A model generated the notes under the pieces. That model was not told the origin of the DNA and searched no databases. It worked only from the letters and a program-made list of their open reading frames with translations. The position numbers and the translations under genes were made by a program. DNA of 64,000 nt from Defluviitaleaceae bacterium (lineage in GTDB: Bacteria > Bacillota > Clostridia > Lachnospirales > WQUN01). Within the stretch, counting starts at the first letter, position 1; every line of letters starts with the position of its first letter. Below, piece after piece: positions 1 to 8,761 of the stretch. The stretch spans positions 41,999 to 105,998 of the forward strand of contig WQZS01000011.1 in assembly GCA_009780585.1 (NCBI GenBank). The letters run 5' to 3'.

Positions 1-745
1 ACGCGAAATGGACGGAGCCGCGTTCATCGCCGGCGTTGGCGAACTCCAATACATAAACAATGTCCATATGCCAAATAGTAATGGGTTGATTGCCCAGGAG
101 CGTGTTCGCGCGTTGCAAAAAGGTGATCAACGCTTCGTCGGGCGCGAAGAGCGGCCGTTCGGGGCCGTCGAAGCCAAGCACCCGCCCGAACTGCATATCC
201 ACCTCGATAATCCCCGCATCCGTTACCAGGAATTCGATAAAATTGGAATAAATCGTATGCCCCCTGTAGGTCTGCCGATACACAACGCGTTGGCCTTCCT
301 CGTCGTGGGGGGTAAAGCGTTCGTCACGCACGAAACCGGGGAAATACCGCGATATGACGGAATCGACCGTCGTATCCCATCCGTCGGGGTTAAAATACGT
401 GACGAAACCGTCCGTAATCCACATCTGCGCACTACCCACGGTAAAGTCAACGCCGAACGGCGTTTCTTCACGTATGACATGGCCGGCGTCGCGGAAGAAA
501 ATCCCCACCAATTCCTCCTCGTCGTAATAATAGCCCGATATTTGCAACGCGCGCATCGACGGGAAGCGGCGTATCATTTCCGTATCCATTGTAATATTAT
601 GGCGAGCCAAAACGGAGCGAATGATGTCCTCCTGTTCGGCGGAAACCACATAACTCCGATTTTCCGCGATAAGAAAGCCCGCTATCGCAAGATTAAGCAG
701 TACGAAGAAAAGCAGGATCAAATTCTTTGCCTTTTCCCATTCCAT
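1..745 (-). CDS. yycI: YycI-like WalK regulator (partial, C-terminus off window)
   Basis: The reading frame is open from the ATG at 745 to the window edge (248 residues seen). The product begins MEWEKAKNLILLFFVLLNLA, a short cytoplasmic stretch followed by one membrane anchor, then a long extracytoplasmic region with no enzyme motif. That architecture and the place directly after walK-yycH fit YycI, which with YycH contacts WalK in the membrane and tunes cell-wall homeostasis signalling. The start overlaps the yycH stop as TAATG, so translation is probably coupled. The assignment rests on synteny and topology more than on sequence motifs. Confidence 0.8.
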   Translation of the reverse strand, partial: MEWEKAKNLILLFFVLLNLAIAGFLIAENRSYVVSAEQEDIIRSVLARHNITMDTEMIRRFPSMRALQISGYYYDEEELVGIFFRDAGHVIREETPFGVDFTVGSAQMWITDGFVTYFNPDGWDTTVDSVISRYFPGFVRDERFTPHDEEGQRVVYRQTYRGHTIYSNFIEFLVTDAGIIEVDMQFGRVLGFDGPERPLFAPDEALITFLQRANTLLGNQPITIWHMDIVYVLEFANAGDERGSVHFA

Positions 746-2028
746 TATTGTTCGTCCGTTCTTTCCAAGCGAGATTCCAAGCGTATTTCCAAGCCCGCTC
801 CCTGCTCAGCCGGAAAGCCCAGCATAAAACGCTCCCCTTCTCTCGTCGGTATATTTAACGCGCCGGGCGTCAGCGTTTGGCGGTTTAACGTATCCAAACC
901 GAATGTAAATGCCAGCTTGCGGTAGCGCGTTACGCGCCCATGGTCCACCACTACCTCGATGGGGTACGGGAGCGGATCGTGCGTGGGCCCCCACCCGTCC
1001 TCCGGCGTAAGGAGCGGGAAACCGCCCGCCTCCGTACCCCCGATGACATAATTAAACCAAAAGACATGCGTGCGCCCGCGCGATTCAAACCCCGCGAGGT
1101 AAAAATCATGGCTCGACGCGTGGGGGTCGTTATTTACGAACGCCAGCGCACCCGAAAAATCCGTCATAAAATCGGGCCGTTCGCCGCGTCTGATGGGACG
1201 GAAGCAATTGTATTCCAAAATATTACCCGGGAAATAACGAACCCGCGTATTAATCGTCGAAATCGTGATAACGTTATCGACCATACGCGGGTTCCGTATG
1301 GCGGGGTTGTCGAAGAGATACGACACCTGCGCGTTGACCGAATGAAGCTGTACCTCACCCAAGCGGTTGGCGTACGGGTTCGTCATGCGGAGCGTATTAT
1401 GCCGCCAGCCGTCTTGCGTGCGGGGCAGAAAAATCCGCGTATCCGTGGCGTTAAAGTACAGGTTGTCATCGATATAAAAATCGGGTAATTGGAATTGCCC
1501 CGAAGGTAAGGCGAATGTCCAAGCCCGTTCGCTATCCAAAAATATCACGCCCGCGGGTACGACCGCCACGGCGTTAAACGATTCGAGTCCTCTGTCCGTC
1601 AGCGCCGCACCCGTACGGCTATTAAACGCCGGCGCGAAAATGTCCGAATTTACCGTAAACGCGTATTCGTACAGCACGATCGGCCCGCGTAACGCGGCGT
1701 TTAGGGTCGGCGCGGCATCGCTTGTGCCAACGAAATCGCCGCGGCGTAAAATCTCCGCGATGGCATTGTCCGCCGTCGGTTCGTTAACGCCGTAGCGCAT
1801 GTCGAACCGCCCGTCCCCATTGCCGAATACCACCCGCATGGGACGTACGATGTCCGTATACCCGTCGGGCGCGGGCGCGTCGAACAAAGCCGCGAAATAA
1901 ACAAAAAAACTGCGGTTCGTAATATTGACGAACCACAGGCGACCCGTTTGGTAAACGGCCAAAACACCCAAAACGATGATCACCAGGGTTTTTATCCTGC
2001 GCAGTATCCCTTTGTTGATATTAAACAT
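745..2028 (-). CDS. yycH: YycH-like WalK regulator
   Basis: This 427-residue product starts at MFNINKGILRRIKTLVIIVL; the frame continues upstream but lies over walK, so the start at 2028, overlapping the walK stop by 8 bp, is preferred. It has one N-terminal membrane helix (residues ~10-30) and a large extracytoplasmic domain with no catalytic motif. In Bacillota YycH sits between walK and yycI and acts with YycI on WalK. Sequence similarity in this family is weak, so the call relies on gene order, size and topology. Confidence 0.8.
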   Translation of the reverse strand: MFNINKGILRRIKTLVIIVLGVLAVYQTGRLWFVNITNRSFFVYFAALFDAPAPDGYTDIVRPMRVVFGNGDGRFDMRYGVNEPTADNAIAEILRRGDFVGTSDAAPTLNAALRGPIVLYEYAFTVNSDIFAPAFNSRTGAALTDRGLESFNAVAVVPAGVIFLDSERAWTFALPSGQFQLPDFYIDDNLYFNATDTRIFLPRTQDGWRHNTLRMTNPYANRLGEVQLHSVNAQVSYLFDNPAIRNPRMVDNVITISTINTRVRYFPGNILEYNCFRPIRRGERPDFMTDFSGALAFVNNDPHASSHDFYLAGFESRGRTHVFWFNYVIGGTEAGGFPLLTPEDGWGPTHDPLPYPIEVVVDHGRVTRYRKLAFTFGLDTLNRQTLTPGALNIPTREGERFMLGFPAEQGAGLEIRLESRLERTDEQ

Positions 2029-3523
2029 ATTTAACCCGTTGGAATGTCGGAGAGTTATCGCCGGATTCGTCCCCTTCGTGGGACATCCCGCCCTCTTCGC
2101 GTTTGAAGCGCAAAACCATGGTCGTGCCTTCGCCCGGGGTGCTTGACGCGTGTATCGCCCCCCCATGCGCCTCCATGATTTCCTTGGCGATGGCAAGGCC
2201 CAAACCCGTACCGCCGAGCGCGCGCGAACGTGCCTTGTCCACCCGGTAAAAGCGATCGAATATCCGCGCCAAATCTTCTTCGGGTACACCCATACCCTCG
2301 TCGCGGATGCTGACCGTGTGGCGGCTTTCGTCCGATTCGACCACTACGTGTACGGTAGAGCCTTCGGGGCTGTATTTGATGGCGTTTGACAAAATATTTG
2401 ATATCACCTGGTTTACGCGCGGGGCGTTGGCTAGTATAAAACACGCTTCTTCCGTCCCGCCGAGTTTGATCTCCTGGTTCTTTTGCTCGGCCAGCACTTG
2501 GCATTGGCGGATAGTGATGCGGATCAAGCCCAGTAAATCCACGATATCCAGCTCCAGCGTCGTTTGCTTGTTGTCCAAGCGTGATAACTCCAACAGATCC
2601 GTCACCAGCGTTGTCATGCGGCGCGCTTCCTCGTCGATGATTTCCAAGAAAGCGATGGCGGTTTTGGGGTCTTCAAGTGCGCCGTCTATCAACGTTTCGG
2701 TATACGTGCGGATGGACGTCAGCGGCGTACGCAGCTCGTGGGAAACATTGGCAACAAATTCCTTGCGCATGTTGTCCTGCTTTTCCTTTTGTTCCAAATG
2801 CTGCACGATTTCATCCGTCATGTAGTTTACGCTGTTGGCCAGTACGCCGATTTCATCTCTGCTGTGTACGGGAATCTTTTTCGACAAGTCGCCCCCGGCC
2901 ACCGCGCGGGCATGGCGTGACATCGCCACGATGGGCCGCGTAATCGTATTCGCCAGGAAATACCACGCAATGGGGATAATGATCAATGCCACCAATACCG
3001 TAAGTAACAAAATCCGTGTGAGCTCGAACAGGTTCGCGTTCATGTCATCGGTCTTCATGCGGGTGTTGATAATAAAACGCCCGTCGGGGTGATCGACGGG
3101 CATCGCAAAGCTCAGCCATTCCGCTTCAATATCGTTCAAATCCATACCCACACGCCCGACGGAGAAGCCCTCCTGCCCGCTCATGGCCCATGATATGGCG
3201 CGGTCGTTGGAACGCGCCCCCACAAACCCGGCAGGTGCGATCCCGATGCCCAGCTCGCTCATCAGGATCACTTCGATATCATACTCACTTTGCAGCGTTT
3301 CCCACTCGGGCGCGTCCATAAAACGCGAACGATCGTTGGGCTGCACAATCGTGTTATACGCCTGCACGGCAAAACCCCGCAGCCTTTCGCGCGCCCTTTC
3401 CTCCTCCATGGAGCGCACCTGCCGCAACATAAACGTACCGCTTAATACCATGACGATCAAAACCACGGAGATATATATGACCATCAGCTTTAATTTGATA
3501 CTGTTGAATCGCCTTACCTTCAT
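2021..3523 (-). CDS. walK: Sensor histidine kinase WalK
   Basis: This 500-residue kinase has an N-terminal membrane helix, an extracytoplasmic domain, a second helix near residue 175, a HAMP linker, a HisKA dimerisation helix with FVANVSHELRTPL carrying the phosphoacceptor His, and a HATPase domain with N, DEGMGVPEEDL and GGTGLGLAI boxes. It is shorter than the roughly 610 residues of Bacillus WalK, and no cytoplasmic PAS domain is evident between HAMP and HisKA. The start overlaps the walR stop as ATGA. It phosphorylates WalR, which controls autolysin genes. Confidence 0.9.
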   Translation of the reverse strand: MKVRRFNSIKLKLMVIYISVVLIVMVLSGTFMLRQVRSMEEERARERLRGFAVQAYNTIVQPNDRSRFMDAPEWETLQSEYDIEVILMSELGIGIAPAGFVGARSNDRAISWAMSGQEGFSVGRVGMDLNDIEAEWLSFAMPVDHPDGRFIINTRMKTDDMNANLFELTRILLLTVLVALIIIPIAWYFLANTITRPIVAMSRHARAVAGGDLSKKIPVHSRDEIGVLANSVNYMTDEIVQHLEQKEKQDNMRKEFVANVSHELRTPLTSIRTYTETLIDGALEDPKTAIAFLEIIDEEARRMTTLVTDLLELSRLDNKQTTLELDIVDLLGLIRITIRQCQVLAEQKNQEIKLGGTEEACFILANAPRVNQVISNILSNAIKYSPEGSTVHVVVESDESRHTVSIRDEGMGVPEEDLARIFDRFYRVDKARSRALGGTGLGLAIAKEIMEAHGGAIHASSTPGEGTTMVLRFKREEGGMSHEGDESGDNSPTFQRVKYV

Positions 3524-4230
3524 TGAGCGGTTCCCGTACCGAATTCCGCGGTGAAATGGTAACCCACACCGCGTTTGGTGAGAACATACGTGGGATTGTC
3601 GGGTTCGGGCTCGAGCTTGGTGCGTAGCCGACGGATCGTTACATCCACCGTGCGTACGTCACCGAAGAATTCGAAGCCCCATACCTCCTTAAGCAGCATT
3701 TCACGCGAAAACACTTGGTTATTCTGCGTAGCCAAGAAGCGCACGACCTCAAACTCGCGCCGTGTAAGTTCAACCACCTCGCCGCCCCGCGTCACTTCGT
3801 ACAGGTCCAAATCGACGATGAGCTCACCAAAGATCAACTGTTTACCGACTTCCTTCTTCGCGTCCTTGTCCCATCGGCGCAAGTTAGCCATGACCCGCTT
3901 CATCAACTCGCGTACGCCGAAGGGTTTGGTCACGTAATCGTCCGCGCCCAAATCAAAGCTCAATACCTTGTCCGTTTCGTCCGCACGTGCCGTCAGCATG
4001 ATGATCGGCACCTGCGAAACCTCGCGTATGCGTTTGCATACCTCGTAACCGTCCATCTTGGGCATCATGATGTCCAACAGTACCAAATCGGGCTTTTCGT
4101 TTAACGCCAGCTTCAAACCCGCCGCGCCGTCATAAGCGGACAAAACGTTGTAGCCTTCCTTCCTCAAGTTATAAGTCAAAATGTCTACGATTCTCATTTC
4201 GTCGTCCACTACCAAAATTTTCGCGCTCAT
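3520..4230 (-). CDS. walR: Response regulator WalR (OmpR family)
   Basis: This 236-residue protein has a receiver domain (ILVVDDEMRIVD, phosphoacceptor Asp in LVLLDIMMPKMDG, Lys in YVTKPFGVRELM) and a C-terminal winged-helix DNA-binding domain (VELTRREFEVVRFLA; DVRTVDVTIRRLRTKLE). The Shine-Dalgarno sequence GGGGAGG lies just upstream of the ATG. It is first in the walRK-yycHI operon. A weak candidate promoter (TTCAAT, 17 bp, TATATT) lies upstream. Receiver and effector motifs are intact. Confidence 0.93.
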   Translation of the reverse strand: MSAKILVVDDEMRIVDILTYNLRKEGYNVLSAYDGAAGLKLALNEKPDLVLLDIMMPKMDGYEVCKRIREVSQVPIIMLTARADETDKVLSFDLGADDYVTKPFGVRELMKRVMANLRRWDKDAKKEVGKQLIFGELIVDLDLYEVTRGGEVVELTRREFEVVRFLATQNNQVFSREMLLKEVWGFEFFGDVRTVDVTIRRLRTKLEPEPDNPTYVLTKRGVGYHFTAEFGTGTAQ

Positions 4231-4523
4231 GGGACCTCCCCTATAATTCGAAATATATTCGCATTTCTTGATTTATTGAATCCTTAATTTCCTCATCGCC
4301 AAAGAAACCCTTTGGCGGTTAAGCCTTGAGTGCGCACATTCCTGCGGTAAACCATTGTATATTTAATAGTCGTGTCTTTTTTGCGATCCCCGTCATAAAA
4401 GTCACCTCCAAAAAGCAGTATATCTATAACCATACGCATATGCAAATATTTATATATGGACTTATGGTACAAATGTTTAAAAAGTATCGGTTTTATCATC
4501 AGATTAAAAAAAGTTTGTTTTAC
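4231..4523. other. AT-rich intergenic stretch upstream of walR
   Basis: This stretch lies between the walR start and the IS30 relic. It is markedly more AT-rich than the flanking genes. A 68-codon reading frame on the minus strand (4293-4499) has no recognisable domain and is probably spurious. Apart from the possible walR promoter close to 4250-4275, I see no gene or RNA. Confidence 0.5.
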
Positions 4524-4763
4524 TTATATTGCCCCACCCTGCCGCCCTGCTTGACGGGTAACTGCCCTTTTATAATCCGCTGCAGTCCGTTCCACCAATA
4601 TGATGAGTTGTCCCTTGTACCCTTTGCCTACGATGCCGTCCCCTTCCCAATGACCGAACTCCTCACGGCCTTCAACGGAAACGGGGCGCATTCCAATACT
4701 CCTACCCAAAACCTTCTTCTGTTGTTTTTTGCGCTTCGCGATGGTATGCTCTCCTCGGCTCAT
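4524..4763 (-). pseudogene. IS30-family transposase remnant
   Basis: The 79-residue frame contains the IS30 DDE signature start: a basic stretch followed by SIGMRPVSVEGREEFGHWEG, D, IVGK and LVER. In intact IS30 transposases this block holds the first catalytic Asp, and about 200 further residues with the second Asp and the Glu follow. Here the frame ends soon after LVER, and no N-terminal helix-turn-helix part or inverted ends can be found. It is a decayed fragment between walR and pyrG. Confidence 0.75.
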
Positions 4764-4897
4764 CGGTTGACCTCCCTGTCACTATTATTCCGCAAACAAC
4801 AGTCTACAAGTATCCACTCTTTGGGCTACCTTTTTTATACCCCCGAAGGGGGCAGTTGAATTTACAATCGGGGCAGTATATTTTGACATAAAACACC

Positions 4898-4925
4898 TTG
4901 CAAAATAAATTTTTTGTCATATAAT
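4898..4925 (+). promoter_or_regulatory. Probable sigma-A promoter of pyrG
   Basis: A -35-like TTGCAA at 4898-4903 and a perfect TATAAT at 4920-4925 are separated by 16 bp. Transcription would begin near 4932, immediately before the hairpin at 4937-4957. An alternative TTGACA at 4883-4888 is 17 bp from a weaker TAAATT. Confidence 0.6.
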
Positions 4926-4936
4926 TGTAATAAACA

Positions 4937-4966
4937 GCTCGTCCCTTCGGGGCGGGCCGGTTTTTT
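4937..4966 (+). terminator. Leader terminator (possible attenuator) ahead of pyrG
   Basis: GCTCGTCCC (4937-4945) pairs over 9 bp, with two G-U pairs, with GGGGCGGGC (4949-4957). Six T residues follow at 4961-4966. It sits between the promoter and the Shine-Dalgarno sequence GGAGG at 4974. In Bacillus subtilis, pyrG is controlled by a leader terminator sensing CTP. The position here matches, but the initial G-run used in that mechanism is not evident. Confidence 0.6.
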
Positions 4967-4986
4967 GATTTCGCGGAGGGGATATT

Positions 4987-6597
4987 ATGCAAACCAAGTA
5001 CATCTTTATGACGGGCGGCGTGTGTTCGGGGTTGGGTAAGGGCATTACGGCCGCGTCGCTAGGGCGTTTGCTTAAGGCCCGCGGCTACCGCGTCACTATC
5101 CAAAAGTTCGAGCCCTATATCAATATGTTCCCAGGTTTGTTGAGCCCCTACCAGCACGGCGAGGTATTCGTCACCGAGGACGGCGCGGAATCGGACCTCG
5201 ACCTCGGCCACTACGAGCGCTTCATCGATGAAAACCTGAGCGTTAACAACAGCATTTCCGCGGGCAAAGTGTATTGGGAGGTTTTAAATAAGGAGCGCAA
5301 GGGCGTTTTCATGGGCAAAACCATCCAAATCATCCCCCACATCACCGACGCGATCAAATATTATATTTCCGGCAACCACGACGCCGACATCGTCATCACC
5401 GAAATCGGCGGAACCGTCGGCGACTTCGAAATACTGCCTTTCTTGGAAGCTATCCGCCAGTTCGGCGAGGATATCGGCTTCGAAAACGCCATGTACATCC
5501 ATCTTACGTTGGTGCCGTACCTCGATTTCGCGGGGGAACCGAAGACGAAGCCCTCCCAGCACTCGGTGAAGGAGCTGCGCTCGCTGGGCATCCGCCCCGA
5601 CATCCTCGTGTGCCGCACGCCCAAGCCGCTGGGTGAGGAAATGCGCAAGAAAATCTCCCAATTCTGCCACGTCAATCAAAATTGCATCATCGAAAATACA
5701 GACGCCGATTGCCTCTACGAAGTCCCCCTCCTGTTAGAAAAGGAAAACTTCGCCCAAATCGTATGCGGCCGCCTGGGCCTTACCCCTCCCCCGCCCGACT
5801 TGGCCGAGTGGGAAGCCCTCACGCAAATTAAACCCACCCAAACCGTCACCATCGGCTTGGTGGGCAAATATGTGGAGTTTCGCGACGCTTATTACAGCGT
5901 GACGGAAGCCTTCAAACACGCGGGTATCGCCAACCGCGCCAAGGTCAATATCGAATGGATTCACGCGGAGGAAATCAACGCCCACAACGCCCAAGAGCGC
6001 CTCCACGCCCTGGACGGCATCATCCTGCCCGGCGGCTACGGCGAACGCGGCGCGGACGGCCTCATACACGCCATCCGATACGCCCGCGAATCAAGGAAAC
6101 CCACCCTCGCTATCGGCCAAGGGATGCAATGCGCCCTCATCGAGTTCGCGCGCAACGTGGCTAACAACCCCGAGGCTGACAGCATGGAATTCAACCGCGA
6201 AACCCCTTTCCCCATCATCGTCCCCATCGCCGCCAACATCGAGGAGGACGAAAAAATCGCCCCCCTGCGAAAAGGCGCGATCCCCATCAAACTTGCCCCC
6301 GATTCCCTCTTAGCCGCCGCCTACGGCGAACTCCTCATCTACGAACGCTTCCGCCATAAGTACAAGATCAACAACCTTTTCCGTACGCTTCTCATGGATA
6401 GTAACCTGCACCTCGTCGGCCATTCCCCCGACGACCAAAACATCGAAGCCTTCGAACTGCCGCGCGGCACGCATCCGTGGTTCGTCGCTGTGCAGTTCCA
6501 TCCGGAGTTTAAATCAAGGATGACAAGGCCGAGTCCGTTGTTTCGGGCGTTTGTGGGGGCTACACTCGATTCTTCAACTGGAAAACATACGCCATAA
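4987..6597 (+). CDS. pyrG: Divergent CTP synthase lacking the glutaminase nucleophile
   Basis: The 536-residue product has the CTP synthase layout: an amidoligase domain (residues 1-265; TGGVCSGLGKGITAASLGRL, EDGAESDLDLGHYERF, EIGGTVGDFE) and a class I glutamine amidotransferase domain (residues ~280-530). CTP synthases make CTP from UTP using ATP and ammonia released from glutamine. The nucleophile elbow, normally GICLGMQ, reads AIGQGMQ here, so the catalytic Cys is Gly; the His/Glu pair remains in QFHPEF. The usual VDPGTMSP reads MFPGLLSP. It may be ammonia-dependent, or a diverged paralog. Its 3' end overlaps convergent flhB by 38 bp. Confidence 0.88.
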   Translation: MQTKYIFMTGGVCSGLGKGITAASLGRLLKARGYRVTIQKFEPYINMFPGLLSPYQHGEVFVTEDGAESDLDLGHYERFIDENLSVNNSISAGKVYWEVLNKERKGVFMGKTIQIIPHITDAIKYYISGNHDADIVITEIGGTVGDFEILPFLEAIRQFGEDIGFENAMYIHLTLVPYLDFAGEPKTKPSQHSVKELRSLGIRPDILVCRTPKPLGEEMRKKISQFCHVNQNCIIENTDADCLYEVPLLLEKENFAQIVCGRLGLTPPPPDLAEWEALTQIKPTQTVTIGLVGKYVEFRDAYYSVTEAFKHAGIANRAKVNIEWIHAEEINAHNAQERLHALDGIILPGGYGERGADGLIHAIRYARESRKPTLAIGQGMQCALIEFARNVANNPEADSMEFNRETPFPIIVPIAANIEEDEKIAPLRKGAIPIKLAPDSLLAAAYGELLIYERFRHKYKINNLFRTLLMDSNLHLVGHSPDDQNIEAFELPRGTHPWFVAVQFHPEFKSRMTRPSPLFRAFVGATLDSSTGKHTP

Positions 6598-7672
6598 TCT
6601 CCGCAACAGCCACGTACAATTCTTCCGGTATTTCCTTATCCAACTCCACATCATTATAAATAGCCCGCGCCAGCGGCGGGTTTTCGACGATGGTGATGCC
6701 GTTTTCGATGCCCGCTTCTCTTATACGCCGCGCCATGAAGTCCACGCCCTTGGCGACGAGGATGGGCGCGGTCAACGCACCCAGGATGTCGTATTTGAGC
6801 GCGACGGCGTAGTGCGTGGGGTTGGTGATGATGACGTCCGCCTTGGGTACGTTTTGCATCATGCGGCGCATACTTACCTCGCGCATTTTTTGGCGGATTT
6901 TGCCTTTTATTAAGGGATTACCCTCCATTTGTTTGTATTCTTCCTTTACCTCGTGCTTGGTCATACGGAGGTCCTTTGCGTGCTTCCAACGGGTAAAGCC
7001 GAAGTCAAGCGCCGCAACGAAGAGGTATAATGCGCCGATCGCCAGCCCCATGTTAATGACCAGGTTGCCGATGCTAGCCGTCGCCAGCCCCAATTCCATG
7101 AAAAGGAGCGTCGGCAGAAGCTCCTCCACCGCGTTCGAAATCATGATAAAAACCACCGTGCCGATTACGCCCAGTTTTAATAACGATTTCAATAAGTTCA
7201 TCAGACTTTGCAGCGATATGATTTTTTTAAAGCCCTTTATGGGGTTTAGCTTCGAAAATTTGGGTTGTAACGGTTTGGACGTTATTTTCCAGCCTACCTG
7301 TACCACGTTGGTTACGACCCCGACGAGAAACGCCACCATAAACAGCGGCGCGCACATTAACAGGACTTGGCCAAACACCCACGCCACATGCCGCGCCATG
7401 CTCACCCGCTCAAACGCTTCCAAGCTGGTGGGTATCGCCGAATAATGGGAATAGAACAGCCCGATAGACCCGTCCGCGATATACCCCGCGAACATCCGTA
7501 GTGCGGCGAACATCGCCAACAGCATAAACGCCGTGCTAACCTCTTGGCTTTTCGCTACTTGGCCTTCCTCGCGGGCCTTTTGTTTTTTTCGGGGCGTCGC
7601 CTTCTCCGTTTTCTCCGAACCGCCGCTGTCGGCGAAGAAGCGCAGGTTTAACGGGATATATAATTTTCTCAT
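6560..7672 (-). CDS. flhB: Flagellar export switch protein FlhB
   Basis: This 370-residue protein starts MRKLYIPLNLRFFADS, followed by the conserved SEKTEKATPRKKQKAREEGQ block. It then has four membrane helices (to about residue 215) and a cytoplasmic domain with the autocleavage site NPTHYA. FlhB is part of the flagellar type III export gate and switches substrate specificity once the hook is complete. Its start overlaps the fliR stop as ATGA. It is the last gene of the flagellar cluster here; flhA and flhF do not follow, and convergent pyrG overlaps its end. Confidence 0.96.
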   Translation of the reverse strand: MRKLYIPLNLRFFADSGGSEKTEKATPRKKQKAREEGQVAKSQEVSTAFMLLAMFAALRMFAGYIADGSIGLFYSHYSAIPTSLEAFERVSMARHVAWVFGQVLLMCAPLFMVAFLVGVVTNVVQVGWKITSKPLQPKFSKLNPIKGFKKIISLQSLMNLLKSLLKLGVIGTVVFIMISNAVEELLPTLLFMELGLATASIGNLVINMGLAIGALYLFVAALDFGFTRWKHAKDLRMTKHEVKEEYKQMEGNPLIKGKIRQKMREVSMRRMMQNVPKADVIITNPTHYAVALKYDILGALTAPILVAKGVDFMARRIREAGIENGITIVENPPLARAIYNDVELDKEIPEELYVAVAEIMAYVFQLKNRV

Positions 7673-8478
7673 AGGTTATACGGCCTCAATCCCCAAATAA
7701 TCTCCCCCAGCGAATCGTATGCCATAGTAAATAAATATCGGTAAATACGGTTCACCGGCCCCGCCATGGTCGTCAGAAGCAGGAAGAACCCGACGAGGAT
7801 CTTCAACGGCATCCCCACGACGAATACGTTCATTTGCGGCGCGGCCTTTACCATAACGCCCAGCGCCACGTTTATGACGGTCAGCGCGCCAATGATGGGC
7901 AGCGCGATTTGTACCCCCATCACGACGAACGCCGTCATTTGCGCTATGATAAATTGGACCACGGGTTGGTTACCCAGGATATGCGCCGCACCGATGGGCA
8001 ATATTTCAAAGCTGATCATAAACGCCCACATAAAATTCGCCAGCCCGTCCGTCACTATCATCAGGGCCATGATCGCCATAAAAAAAAGGTTACCCACGAT
8101 GGGCACCTGTATTTGTAAAAGCGGGTCAACCATATTCACCATGGCAAGCCCCATCATAAAGTCGATGACTTGCCCCGCGTACAGGATAATGCTGAACACG
8201 AAATAGATGATATAACTCATCATCAGCCCCGCGAGGAATTCCGTCAATATGGTCAGCACAAACGCGGGTATCGTCTCCGTTGCCACGACCGCCGTTACGA
8301 TCCCCGAAGAAAATATCGACGCGCCCACGACCACCGCCAGCAATAAACGTACCAGCATTGGGATACTCATACCCGATATTACCGGCAGGAAAATAAAAAA
8401 CGCCAGCGTCCGCACCAGCACCAGCATGAAGACATCGATTTGATCGTAAAACGCCGCGATTATCGGGAGGGATTCCAT
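7669..8478 (-). CDS. fliR: Flagellar biosynthesis protein FliR
   Basis: This is a very hydrophobic 269-residue protein with about six membrane segments and the family pattern LVRTLAFFIFLPVISGMSIP near the N-terminus. FliR joins FliP and FliQ in the export-gate core of the basal body. It lies between fliQ (4-bp gap) and flhB (ATGA overlap), the usual order in Gram-positive fla operons. Length and position are normal. Confidence 0.94.
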   Translation of the reverse strand: MESLPIIAAFYDQIDVFMLVLVRTLAFFIFLPVISGMSIPMLVRLLLAVVVGASIFSSGIVTAVVATETIPAFVLTILTEFLAGLMMSYIIYFVFSIILYAGQVIDFMMGLAMVNMVDPLLQIQVPIVGNLFFMAIMALMIVTDGLANFMWAFMISFEILPIGAAHILGNQPVVQFIIAQMTAFVVMGVQIALPIIGALTVINVALGVMVKAAPQMNVFVVGMPLKILVGFFLLLTTMAGPVNRIYRYLFTMAYDSLGEIIWGLRPYNL

Positions 8479-8482
8479 CCCT

Positions 8483-8761
8483 TTATCCCATCCCTTGGAT
8501 AAAAGCCATCACAAAATGGAAATAACGTGTCAACCGCTCCAGCATATACGGCCCGAAGAACACCAGCGACCCCAGCACCGCCAATATCTTGGGGATAAAC
8601 GCCAGCGTCGGTTCCTGTATGCTTGTCACGGTTTGGAATATAGCCATGATCAAACCCGCGATAAGCCCCATCGCCAGCGGCGGCGCGGCTACCCACATGA
8701 CCGTCACCAAGCCTTCGGTGATTAAATCGAGTATCGTCGCGTCCGTAATCACGTCAGCCAC
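8483..8761 (-). CDS. fliQ: Flagellar biosynthesis protein FliQ
   Basis: This 92-residue protein has two membrane hairpin helices separated by a short loop containing QEPTLAFIPK, the hallmark of FliQ/SctS. It forms part of the FliPQR export channel. The start overlaps the fliP stop by 8 bp. Length is standard for the family. Confidence 0.93.
   Translation of the reverse strand: MADVITDATILDLITEGLVTVMWVAAPPLAMGLIAGLIMAIFQTVTSIQEPTLAFIPKILAVLGSLVFFGPYMLERLTRYFHFVMAFIQGMG

Noticed and set aside
8..925. 305-codon frame on the plus strand
   Set aside because: It is the antisense shadow of yycI and yycH, which have signal-anchor starts, coupled overlaps and synteny with walRK.
4293..4499. 68-residue minus-strand frame as part of the IS30 transposase
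   Set aside because: Its sequence shows no match to IS30 catalytic blocks and lies beyond the truncated transposase in a different context.
4845..4861. CCCCCGAAGGGGG hairpin with a T run
   Set aside because: The T residues precede the hairpin on the plus strand, so it is not a terminator for either neighbouring transcript.
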